Source of the DNA: Neotamlana sedimentorum
GTDB taxonomy: Bacteria > Bacteroidota > Bacteroidia > Flavobacteriales > Flavobacteriaceae
Direction: 5' to 3'
DNA: 64,000 bases
Assembly: GCF_000943565.1 (NCBI RefSeq)
Contig: NZ_JTDW01000003.1
Coordinates: 1 to 64,000 of the forward strand
Part shown: piece after piece, positions 41,029-49,244 of the stretch
Numbering within the stretch: the first letter of the stretch is position 1
Layout of the letters: each line of letters opens with the position of its first letter
Notes under the pieces: generated by a model
Told to the model about the DNA's origin: nothing
Databases searched by the model: none
What the model saw: only the letters and a program-made list of their open reading frames with translations
Translations under genes and position numbers: made by a program

Positions 41029-41409
41029 ATGGACTCATTTATTGGCATCAGATTCAAAAAGGAAACAGCAAAACGTTTTCAAACATTCTCACGTACTTAC
41101 TTTAAATCGCATACCGAGGCAATGTCCACGATGCTCGATTTTTTCTTCTACAATGAAATTTCGCCAAAGGAAAAATTAGGTCCAACTGGACGAACAATTG
41201 AAGCCAAATTACTCAAAAGAATCAATGCGGTCATTGCTATAATGCGTGACGTAGAAAAGACCCAAACCAAACCTACCGTAGCGATGATTCAATCCCTTTT
41301 TGAGAACGAGGAGCCAAGCAAAAAACCTTTGATAGTTGAAAAGAAATATGCCGAAGAAAAGAAGGAAGTACGCTTTCGTGAAAAGCGGGATCTAAAAAAC
41401 GAACTCTAA
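41029..41409 (+). CDS. BfmA/BtgA-family mobilisation accessory protein
   Basis: A 126-residue basic DNA-binding protein of the BfmA/BtgA type that helps the relaxase at oriT. Visible phrases: FQTFSRTYFKSHTEAMSTMLDFFF and GRTIEAKLLKRINAVIAIMRDVE, probably a ribbon-helix-helix head and helical tail. The C-terminus is Lys/Glu-rich. Its gene directly follows the candidate oriT and precedes the relaxase by 11 bases. Confidence 0.85.
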   Translation: MDSFIGIRFKKETAKRFQTFSRTYFKSHTEAMSTMLDFFFYNEISPKEKLGPTGRTIEAKLLKRINAVIAIMRDVEKTQTKPTVAMIQSLFENEEPSKKPLIVEKKYAEEKKEVRFREKRDLKNEL

Positions 41410-41420
41410 TTTTTTGAGCT

Positions 41421-42452
41421 ATGTATATCACCATCACACCTCAAAAATTAGGAACAAATTACTCACAGAGTTCGGCGGATTTCGTAGGGTATTTAGAGAA
41501 AGAAAATCAAGGTTTGGAACAGCAGGATATGGAACATTTTTTCAATCAATATGGCGATGAGATTTCTGCTAAAGAGGTGGTCAAGGAAATTGATGGAAAC
41601 ACAGCAAAACTGAAAAAGAAAGAACCCAAGTTTTATTCGATTACGGTCAGTCCTTCAAAGTATGAATTAAGAAAACTTCAGGACAATAGTCAAGATTTAA
41701 AACGATACACCAGAGAGCTGATGAAGGATTATGCTGCATCCTTCAATCGGGAAATCAACGGACGACCTGTTACGGTTGATGATATAAAATACTTTGCGAA
41801 AATCGAGCATCAGAGAACTTTTAAAGGAACAGATTTTCAGATTAAAGAAAACCAACCGTATGCAACTAAAATACTTCAGCTCAAAACGGATATCCGTAAT
41901 ATTCAAGAGGGACGAGCTGAGGGAAATATTAAGAGTATGAAAAGAGAAATTGCTAAACTTGAAAAACAAGCACCGCACCAACAAAACGGAAAACGGATAA
42001 CTCAGGGAATGAAAAAAGACGGCGAGCAAAGCCACATCCATATCATTGTGAGCCGGAAGGATGCATCCAATACGTTCAGCCTTTCCCCAGGTAGCAAGCA
42101 CAAAGCTTCAGAAGTTGAGATGCACGGCAAGACTGTAAAACGAGGTTTTGACCGTGACACATTTTTCGCGAAAGCGGAACAAACCTTTGACAAGGCTTTT
42201 GATTATAAGCGCAACTACGCAGAGAGCTATAAAGCCAAAAAGACATTCGTCAAAAACCCAAATCTCTACTTTTCTGCTTTGATGAAACTGCCAGCCAATG
42301 AAAAGGCTTTGGCTTTTAAAATCATAAGCAAATCAGGATTGCCTGTTGTGCCGAGTATTCCAGTAAGTCAGGCGCAAATTGCGCTTCGTGTTTTCAAAAG
42401 ATTAAGACGTGGCGCTGAAATAGCAATTAAATCAAGTTCCATCGGAATCTAA
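41421..42452 (+). CDS. MobB-type relaxase (DUF5712 family)
   Basis: A 343-residue DNA relaxase that nicks oriT and stays bound to the 5' end. The metal-binding histidine pair is SHIHIIVSRKD (near residue 203). The nucleophilic Tyr is probably among the early Tyr residues (Y2 or Y14) but cannot be settled by eye. The middle ~130-195 is charged and helical. It is shorter than large plasmid relaxases, as usual for Bacteroidota elements, and is cotranscribed with the coupling protein 5 bases away. Confidence 0.85.
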   Translation: MYITITPQKLGTNYSQSSADFVGYLEKENQGLEQQDMEHFFNQYGDEISAKEVVKEIDGNTAKLKKKEPKFYSITVSPSKYELRKLQDNSQDLKRYTRELMKDYAASFNREINGRPVTVDDIKYFAKIEHQRTFKGTDFQIKENQPYATKILQLKTDIRNIQEGRAEGNIKSMKREIAKLEKQAPHQQNGKRITQGMKKDGEQSHIHIIVSRKDASNTFSLSPGSKHKASEVEMHGKTVKRGFDRDTFFAKAEQTFDKAFDYKRNYAESYKAKKTFVKNPNLYFSALMKLPANEKALAFKIISKSGLPVVPSIPVSQAQIALRVFKRLRRGAEIAIKSSSIGI

Positions 42453-42457
42453 TCGTT

Positions 42458-44038
42458 ATGCAAATAGATAACCTTATAACGACACTTTCAATTATTGGTA
42501 TGGCCGGTATTGTTTTCTATGTGATATTTCGGATAAGTAGATACGCATTCATCATTAATTTTCTTGTGCTTGGTGCGATGGTGTTCTATTTGACCGAGGA
42601 AAACCGACTGATTCTGATTTCTCTCTATCTGGCTTGCCCTCTCATATTAATTAACATAGGACTATATGTGTTTCTTCATAAAACGGACGAGCTGATAAAT
42701 GGCGACGGTAAATACAAGGTCAACTTCGCTACTACTAAAGGTAATTTCAAACTGGATAATATTAAACGTGGGGCATCCGTCATCGGATCCGCTGGAAGCG
42801 GAAAAACGGAAAGTGTAGTGTATGGATTTCTAAGGCACTTTCGTGAAAATAATTTCTGCGGTATTATCCACGACTATAAAGATTTTGAATTGACCGAAAT
42901 GGCGTATCCGCTTTTCAAGGATAGCGATATTCCGTTTAAGGTCATTTCCTTTGATAAAATTATCCATCGGGTAAATCCTATTGCGCCACGCTATTTAGAG
43001 AATGAGGAAAGCGTAAACGAAGTTTCACGGGTGTTAATTGAAAACCTTTTAGAGCAAAGAGAAAGCGGAACAACTGGCACGACAAAATTCTTCAACGATG
43101 CTGCGGAAGGATTGATTGGTGGATTGATTTGGAAACTAAAAACTGACTATCCTAAATACTGTACGCTGCCACATCTAATAGCCATTTATCAGATGCTCGA
43201 TACCGACAGCCTAATTCAATTTTTGGAAACCAATACCACATCACGAGCAATGGCAGATGCTTTTATAAGCGGTAAAGATTCGGATAGGCAGACCGCAGGT
43301 GTAAAAAGCACCCTGGCCAATGCGTTGAAACGAATTAGTACACAACGGATTTTTATGGTATTATCCGCAGATGAAGTGCCGTTAAATGTAAATAGCGAAG
43401 ATAATCCTGCAATAATTGCTGTAGTGAACAATCCGAAATTTGAGACCTCTTACTCGCCTGTAATCGCAACTATTATTCACACGATTACCAAACAAATGAG
43501 TGTGCGAAATTCAAAACCTTCATTTTTGTTGATGGAAGAAGCGCCGACCATCCGCTTGTTGAATATGCACCGAATTCCGGCAACGTTGCGTAGTTACGAC
43601 ATCGCTACTATTTACGTGATGCAGGATAAAATCCAGAACGATATGATGTATGGAGATAAGGCGAGCAAAGCTATTTTGAGCAATTTGTCCTACCAGTTTT
43701 TCGGTAAGGTAAATGACCCAGATACTGCTAAATATTATGAACGCTTTTTTGAAATTGTAAAGAATCCGACCAAGAGTGTAAGTCGAGGGCATAATCTGGA
43801 TTTCGATACACGCATTACTACTGGCGAAAAGGAAATCCCAAAAATAAGAGCTGATGTTTTCTTTAGATTGAAACAAGGTGAATTTATAATCTATGCTGAT
43901 GGAAAGGATAAGAAAGTACAGTTTAAATTAGCTAATATTAAAAGACAGTTGCCAGAAGAAACAAAGCAGTTTTCACAAGCTGAATTGACAACCAATTTTG
44001 AAAGGGTTTATGATGATGTGCGGTCGATATTTAGTTAA
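42458..44038 (+). CDS. Type IV coupling protein (TraG/VirD4 family)
   Basis: A 526-residue inner-membrane ATPase that brings the relaxase-DNA complex to the transfer channel. Two N-terminal hydrophobic segments (~8-75) are followed by Walker A GSAGSGKT at 110-117, with Walker B PSFLLMEEAPT near residue 355. The layout and length match Bacteroidota VirD4-like proteins. Its 3' end overlaps the convergent HEPN gene by 4 bases, which marks the start of the cargo zone. Confidence 0.93.
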   Translation: MQIDNLITTLSIIGMAGIVFYVIFRISRYAFIINFLVLGAMVFYLTEENRLILISLYLACPLILINIGLYVFLHKTDELINGDGKYKVNFATTKGNFKLDNIKRGASVIGSAGSGKTESVVYGFLRHFRENNFCGIIHDYKDFELTEMAYPLFKDSDIPFKVISFDKIIHRVNPIAPRYLENEESVNEVSRVLIENLLEQRESGTTGTTKFFNDAAEGLIGGLIWKLKTDYPKYCTLPHLIAIYQMLDTDSLIQFLETNTTSRAMADAFISGKDSDRQTAGVKSTLANALKRISTQRIFMVLSADEVPLNVNSEDNPAIIAVVNNPKFETSYSPVIATIIHTITKQMSVRNSKPSFLLMEEAPTIRLLNMHRIPATLRSYDIATIYVMQDKIQNDMMYGDKASKAILSNLSYQFFGKVNDPDTAKYYERFFEIVKNPTKSVSRGHNLDFDTRITTGEKEIPKIRADVFFRLKQGEFIIYADGKDKKVQFKLANIKRQLPEETKQFSQAELTTNFERVYDDVRSIFS

Positions 44039-44565
44039 CCTTTCGCCATCCAAAATTCCAAATCAAAATTTTTGAGTCTCTCGACAAAGGCTTGTTGAGA
44101 AATCATTACATCATCTACTCTGCTAACAAGCTTCTTGATATAAGATAGTCTGACAGACTTACCGTGACCAAAAATCCACTTTTTCCCGTTAGGCTCTTCT
44201 TCAAATTTCATTTTAGGACTACTACAATAAATAATAATGTCGTTGTCTTTGGCTTTTGGCTCTGACCATATACCGTGAATAAATGAATTCCTTTCGGATT
44301 TTATGTAGCTGACTTCATTCAAAATTCCTGCAAGAACCTGGGGTTCGTAATTGTGCTTCTTATTGATTGTCTTAATGATTTGAATGTTCTCATTAAGGCC
44401 ATTCTTTTCAAAAAGATAGGCATTGAGTACATCATCATCCGATATAAATGCACCGAGCATATCACGGACAAGTACTTCCATTTTGGCAAACCTATCGGAA
44501 AGCAACCCTATGTAGAAATAGAATTCTTTTTCGGTGTCTGTATATTCTTTGTAGCGTTTTGCCAT
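44035..44565 (-). CDS. Small HEPN-motif protein
   Basis: A 176-residue soluble, mostly helical protein with the Rx4-6H motif RNSFIHG at residues 92-98, the hallmark of HEPN RNases. The N-terminal helices (YFYIGLLSDRFAKMEVLVRDML) fit the HEPN fold. No further domain is visible. It is downstream of a larger HEPN-motif gene, 33 bases away on the same strand. HEPN proteins are often toxins or RNases in defence and toxin-antitoxin systems. Which role applies is not known. Confidence 0.65.
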   Translation of the reverse strand: MAKRYKEYTDTEKEFYFYIGLLSDRFAKMEVLVRDMLGAFISDDDVLNAYLFEKNGLNENIQIIKTINKKHNYEPQVLAGILNEVSYIKSERNSFIHGIWSEPKAKDNDIIIYCSSPKMKFEEEPNGKKWIFGHGKSVRLSYIKKLVSRVDDVMISQQAFVERLKNFDLEFWMAKG

Positions 44566-44598
44566 ACGGTCGAATTATTTTTTATTTACTCTGTTAAC

Positions 44599-45999
44599 TT
44601 ATTCTTCTTCGCCAGACTTATCGAAATTAATGTTACGAATAGATTTGTACGATTTCCAATAATTTTTATTAGTCATCAATCCTGGAATAACATCGTCATG
44701 GCCAAACTCATAAGGATACTCTTCTAAGAGCTCAGTTTTATATTTAGAAATGTGTTCACCGTAAAACTGAATAATATCTCGATGATTTTTTACGATATCA
44801 AAAATGGATTGGGAAAGTAATTTAGCATAACGTTCCTCAGACTTGGACTGTTTGGTGTGGATGATTTCGTTTCGTAGGTTTTCAAGCTCTGTAAAAGACA
44901 TCCACCAATTTTCTTGACTTGGATCCGGTGTATTTAATATAGGGCGTATTATTTTTTTGAATTTATCACGAAGTGGAAATTTGCGCTCTATGGCTTCTTT
45001 AGAGTATATGGTCTTTACGCCATTTGCTTCTGTTTGGTATTCCCATCCAGATGGGATACAGATGTTAGCGAAAGCTTCCAAAGCGGTATAGGCAAAGATT
45101 ACCGCCTCAATTATTATCTCAAAATAATCATAATATTCTTTTTGGATTTCTAAAGATGGGAAGCTACCGGACCATTGCTTATGACGTGGAAGAATTACTT
45201 TGTCATAGAATTCGCGAGCCTGATTTAAGCATCTTTCAGATATATTAGAATATAGGGCGACGTCATTTGGCTGAATCAACATTGTTTCTAAATGGTCAAA
45301 AATAAGTACCCAATTAGAATCAAAGATGAAGCGATGAGTAAAGTTATCCTGATTGAGCATTATATGAGGTTTCTTAACACGCCAATCCCTATCTTTTCTG
45401 TAGTTATTAGTAAATTCCTTTCCCACCTCTAGTAAAGGATTGAGAACTTTCCAGCTACCTTCTGAAAAGGTTAAATACTTTCTATTGTTTCTTCTTGAGT
45501 ATGAATTGTGAATCGTATTTTTCAACTCGCTCTCTTTTTCTTGATGTAGGTGAGCTATTGTCTCAAAAGCTGATGAAAGCATTGATACGTAATCAATATC
45601 CTTAGGTTTTGGATGAAATAGAAATTTTAAGACATACTTGCCTTCAAAGTTAAAATAGAGAGCAAAAGGCGCTAAGGTCATACCTTCTATTTGTGACATA
45701 CTTTTGAAAATATCTAAGAAGGAATCAAATTTTTCAAGAAAATCGGTATATGCCTTCGATGCTTGAATCACCTTGTTTTCAATAAAAGGAACAGAGGCAT
45801 ATATATCAAAAAGTGATGCATTGTAAATCCAGTCTCTGTCTTCAATTTCTTTATCATCTACTGAAACTACATTGGCAGATATTTTAACTGGTGCGTCTAA
45901 TGTTTTCAAATTTTCAGTTAAGACTTTGTCTATATAAAGTTTGAACTCTGGTCTATCTGCACTAAAAAGTAGGTCGCTATCAAAAATTGGAAAATTCAT
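44599..45999 (-). CDS. Large protein with C-terminal HEPN motif
   Basis: A 466-residue soluble protein. I start at ATG 45999; an upstream TTG at 46053 would run into the divergent promoter. The N-terminal ~290 residues are not recognised. The C-terminal part (295-415) is helical with AYTALEAFANICI and the Rx4-6H motif NLRNEIIHTK (R376, H381), as in abortive-infection-type HEPN proteins. It is paired with the smaller HEPN gene and divergent from hipBA. The pair is a candidate RNase defence unit; function is inferred. Confidence 0.65.
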   Translation of the reverse strand: MNFPIFDSDLLFSADRPEFKLYIDKVLTENLKTLDAPVKISANVVSVDDKEIEDRDWIYNASLFDIYASVPFIENKVIQASKAYTDFLEKFDSFLDIFKSMSQIEGMTLAPFALYFNFEGKYVLKFLFHPKPKDIDYVSMLSSAFETIAHLHQEKESELKNTIHNSYSRRNNRKYLTFSEGSWKVLNPLLEVGKEFTNNYRKDRDWRVKKPHIMLNQDNFTHRFIFDSNWVLIFDHLETMLIQPNDVALYSNISERCLNQAREFYDKVILPRHKQWSGSFPSLEIQKEYYDYFEIIIEAVIFAYTALEAFANICIPSGWEYQTEANGVKTIYSKEAIERKFPLRDKFKKIIRPILNTPDPSQENWWMSFTELENLRNEIIHTKQSKSEERYAKLLSQSIFDIVKNHRDIIQFYGEHISKYKTELLEEYPYEFGHDDVIPGLMTNKNYWKSYKSIRNINFDKSGEEE

Positions 46000-46002
46000 A
46001 TA

Positions 46003-46036
46003 TTGTTGTATATTATCAACAAAAATAGTAAATTTG
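46003..46036 (+). promoter_or_regulatory. hipB promoter with palindromic operator
   Basis: An imperfect palindrome ttgttgtatattatcaacaa (46003-46022) covers the -33 region TTGTTG. An exact -7 box TAAATTTG follows at 46029-46036, 21 bases on. The hipB start lies 19 bases after it. This geometry fits HipB autorepression and may also affect the divergent HEPN gene whose start is at 45999. Confidence 0.65.
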
Positions 46037-46054
46037 TGGTAAATATGCAACAAA

Positions 46055-46342
46055 ATGAATTCTAAGAAAACAGTTCTGTTACCAAAATATCAGAAAGTAT
46101 TTGAGCATTTGGGCGAGAATATAAAGCTTGCACGAAAGCGAAGAAAGCTCACAGCTGAGCAGGTTTCCGAACGTGCGGGTATTAATCGGACTACATTGTA
46201 TAGAATAGAAAAAGGCGACCCAGCGGTTGCCATAGGTTCTTATTTTAATGTTTTCAGAGTTCTCAACTTGGAAGATGATTTTAAAAAGCTAGCAGTAGAT
46301 GATGAATTTGGCAGAAAACTTCAAGACCTTGATTTATTATAA
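46055..46342 (+). CDS. hipB: HipB-like XRE antitoxin
   Basis: A 95-residue DNA-binding antitoxin. One XRE/Cro helix-turn-helix covers residues ~18-72 (ENIKLARKRRKLTAEQVSERAGI and TTLYRIEKGDP). It precedes hipA by 5 bases, the usual antitoxin-toxin order, and has a palindromic operator at its promoter. Confidence 0.9.
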   Translation: MNSKKTVLLPKYQKVFEHLGENIKLARKRRKLTAEQVSERAGINRTTLYRIEKGDPAVAIGSYFNVFRVLNLEDDFKKLAVDDEFGRKLQDLDLL

Positions 46343-46347
46343 GAAAG

Positions 46348-47598
46348 ATGGCAACAGGAAAATTTGACATATATGTTTTTGCTGATTGGGTAGGTCTTAA
46401 AGAGCCAACACTAATAGGAACTTTATCGGCACATTTTGCCAAGGGAAAAAAAGCATTCAGTTTTGAGTATGATAAAGATTGGTTAAAAACTGATGCACAA
46501 CGATTGTTAGACCCGGACATCGATTTTTATTCTGGTCCGCAATATCCAACCAACAAAGAGAATTTCGGAATCTTTTTAGATAGTATGCCAGACACTTGGG
46601 GGAAGACTTTAATGAAACGTAGGGCTGCCCAAGATACTAGAGCAAATAATGAAAAGGCTCGTACACTCTATGAAATAGATTATTTACTTGGGGTTTTTGA
46701 TGAAAGTAGAATGGGTGCGTTGCGTTTCAAAACAGATTTAGAAGGTCCTTTTTTAGATAATGATGATAGAACGCCAACACCACCTTGGTCATCATTGGGC
46801 GATTTACAAGAAGCCGTCAAACAGTTAGAAAGTGACGAACAAAATGATGATATACGAAAATGGATTGCAGTGCTGATTGCGCCAGGTTCTTCATTAGGTG
46901 GTGCCAGACCAAAAGCTAACATTTTTGATATCCAAGGAAATCTATGGATTGCCAAATTTCCGTCAAAAACAGATACAGTTGACAAAGCTGCTTGGGAATT
47001 TTTAGCCTATCAATTAGCTACTGCAGCGGGTATAGAAATGGCAGATTCTAAAATAGAGAAGATTAGCGGTCAGTATCACACATTCTTAACAAGACGGTTT
47101 GATAGGGACAATGGAAAACGCATTCACTTTGCGTCCGCTATGACGATGACAGGAAATACCGAAGATATCATAAAAGAGTCTGCACCTAGTTATCTCGAAA
47201 TCGTAGAATTTATAGAAAATTATGGTGCAGATGTAGAAGCCAATTTGCATCAGCTTTGGCGACGCATCGTTTTCAATATTACTATTTCAAACACCGATGA
47301 CCATTTGCGAAATCACGGATTTATATTAACCGATAAAGGTTGGGTTTTATCGCCAGCCTATGATTTGAATCCATCCATAGAAAAAGATGGTTTATCGCTA
47401 AATATCGATATGGATGATAATGCTTTAAACTTTGATTTGGCTAAAAGTGTTGGTGAATATTTTCGATTGAGCGAAAGTGAAATGGAAACTATTTTGGATG
47501 AAGTCCTATCTGTTGTAAAAGAGTGGAAACATATTGCAGAGGAAATGGGAATAAAAAGAAGTGAGGTGGAATTGATGGAAGGGGCTTTTAGATGGTAA
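46348..47598 (+). CDS. hipA: HipA-like serine/threonine kinase toxin
   Basis: A 416-residue kinase of the HipA family. The N-terminal subdomain covers ~1-130 and the Gly-rich loop is SLGGARPKA at 182-190. ATP-binding Lys is K203 (WIAKFP), the catalytic loop is SNTDDHLRNHG at 314-324, and the metal-binding Asp is in AYDLNP at 337-342. All kinase elements are intact. E. coli HipA phosphorylates glutamyl-tRNA synthetase and arrests growth; targets vary in other homologues. It may stabilise the element or serve in phage defence. Confidence 0.92.
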   Translation: MATGKFDIYVFADWVGLKEPTLIGTLSAHFAKGKKAFSFEYDKDWLKTDAQRLLDPDIDFYSGPQYPTNKENFGIFLDSMPDTWGKTLMKRRAAQDTRANNEKARTLYEIDYLLGVFDESRMGALRFKTDLEGPFLDNDDRTPTPPWSSLGDLQEAVKQLESDEQNDDIRKWIAVLIAPGSSLGGARPKANIFDIQGNLWIAKFPSKTDTVDKAAWEFLAYQLATAAGIEMADSKIEKISGQYHTFLTRRFDRDNGKRIHFASAMTMTGNTEDIIKESAPSYLEIVEFIENYGADVEANLHQLWRRIVFNITISNTDDHLRNHGFILTDKGWVLSPAYDLNPSIEKDGLSLNIDMDDNALNFDLAKSVGEYFRLSESEMETILDEVLSVVKEWKHIAEEMGIKRSEVELMEGAFRW

Positions 47599-47645
47599 AG
47601 GCAGGATGAATATTGTTAAAAATTATAATTAATTAAAATGGTACA

Positions 47646-49244
47646 ATGAACACCAAAGGTGATTTTTCTTCTTTAATATTTTTAAAAAAAGTCAATACGC
47701 GTAGTATTGAAAAGTTCCAATTCTGGAGGGATATTCAGCAATTTTACCAACATAATAATGTAGAAGATGTTGAGCTTTTCGTAAGCTGTTTTGCTAGTAT
47801 AAACGAGTTTTTTAAATCTGATTTTTCAAGTGGTCAATTTTACACTTGGCTTGAGAAGTACTCTGAGACCAACCCAGAAATTGCTAAACAAATAAAAGAA
47901 GAAATTGAGAAGAACCTCTCAAGGGATACTTATGAGTTTTGGGCAAGTATTGTTTACGGATTGAATAAGGTCGGTGAAGACTTTGTAGACGAAATAATCA
48001 ATAATATAGAATCCGATGTCAGTTTCAGAATCTCTGCCGGGTTTCGCGCAGCAACAATAATAAACCTTGAAGAAAAACACTCCTTTTGCGATAGAATTAA
48101 CAAGCTAATAGACATCAATAAGTTTAAAGAAATTCTTGAAGACATTGATTGGGCATACTTGATGAATTTTTATACTCGTCATCTAGAGGATTTTCCAAAA
48201 TTTAATAGTAGAATACAAGAGCTCTTTAAAATTGAATCATCGTATATCTATTCTGCACTAGTTAGAGCTTTAAATTCTTTTATTGAATTAGAGAAGAATG
48301 AGGAGCTATTTCATCTGTCAATTAAGCATCTTGCAAAAGTTCCGCTTCAATATTCTGGCATTTACAATTCTTTAAATTTTTCGCTTGATAAATTTTTAGA
48401 CTCCAATCCTGAGATTATCAAAATATTTCTTGAAAATTGGATTGATTTTCATTTGCCAAGTGCAAATGGTATGCAAGTTTTAGAGCATCTTTTGAACAAT
48501 TTCAACGATAAAAATTCAAAGTATTTTCATAAGCTAATATCAACTTGGCTATTAAAATCACATAATTATGGTCTTGCAGTTCAATATGTGATTAGTGAAA
48601 TTAGAAGCACAAGAGATTCCTTGCAATTAGATAGTGCTTGGATAAAAGAATTGAATGAAGAGGAAACTATTCTATTGGCTTTGAGAGTAATCGGTTTTGC
48701 TTGGGATAAAGATGTTGCCTATAGAATGCTCTTTCAAATATTGGCAGAGAATCTTGAATCACAGGAAATAATAAATCATACCGCAAGTTTAATTTATTCT
48801 GAATTGCTTTTAAATTACCCGTCATTGATAGAAAAACTTAGTAAGGAAAAAGTCTCTGATAAAAAACACAAAGCTATAATTAAACAAATTACGGGTAAAG
48901 CGGACGATTTTTTTAACCGACTAAGCAATCTTCCAATTCACGATGAATTTAATCCATCTGAAAAGAGATTGTCTTACTATAATAAAGTCCAATTTAGTGG
49001 TCTAGGTAATGAAGCAATTGAAAATAGGAAACCATCATTTTTAGATTTCGCAGACAAAACACAATTAAGAGTGGGTAAAGGTTTCTTTTCAAAAACTGAA
49101 CAAGGTTTCACAGAGGTAATGGAACCAAAAAGTATTTCTCATTCAATGGAAATGCCAAGATTAGAATTTATTGACCCAATTGGGCAACAGGCAAAAAGAC
49201 TACATTTCAGATACATTTCAAAAGATGAACTTTATAATTCGTGA
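47646..49244 (+). CDS. Unknown 532-residue all-helical protein
   Basis: Not recognised. It is soluble, acidic to neutral and predicted mainly helical from its regular hydrophobic spacing, reminiscent of HEAT-like repeats over ~30-400 (for example VEDVELFVSCFASINEFF, SYIYSALVRALNSFIELE). The final ~90 residues are less regular. No ATPase, nuclease or helix-turn-helix motif is seen. It follows hipA by 47 bases, and its stop overlaps the next gene's start by 20 bases, so the two products are probably made together and may act as a complex. Confidence 0.7.
   Translation: MNTKGDFSSLIFLKKVNTRSIEKFQFWRDIQQFYQHNNVEDVELFVSCFASINEFFKSDFSSGQFYTWLEKYSETNPEIAKQIKEEIEKNLSRDTYEFWASIVYGLNKVGEDFVDEIINNIESDVSFRISAGFRAATIINLEEKHSFCDRINKLIDINKFKEILEDIDWAYLMNFYTRHLEDFPKFNSRIQELFKIESSYIYSALVRALNSFIELEKNEELFHLSIKHLAKVPLQYSGIYNSLNFSLDKFLDSNPEIIKIFLENWIDFHLPSANGMQVLEHLLNNFNDKNSKYFHKLISTWLLKSHNYGLAVQYVISEIRSTRDSLQLDSAWIKELNEEETILLALRVIGFAWDKDVAYRMLFQILAENLESQEIINHTASLIYSELLLNYPSLIEKLSKEKVSDKKHKAIIKQITGKADDFFNRLSNLPIHDEFNPSEKRLSYYNKVQFSGLGNEAIENRKPSFLDFADKTQLRVGKGFFSKTEQGFTEVMEPKSISHSMEMPRLEFIDPIGQQAKRLHFRYISKDELYNS

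Noticed and set aside
40967-41179. Plus-strand frame over the oriT candidate and mobilisation gene
   Set aside because: Shadow of the BfmA-type gene in another frame with no homology visible.
46000-46053. Upstream TTG start of the large HEPN gene
   Set aside because: It would place coding sequence across the hipB operator and -7 box; ATG 45999 is better.
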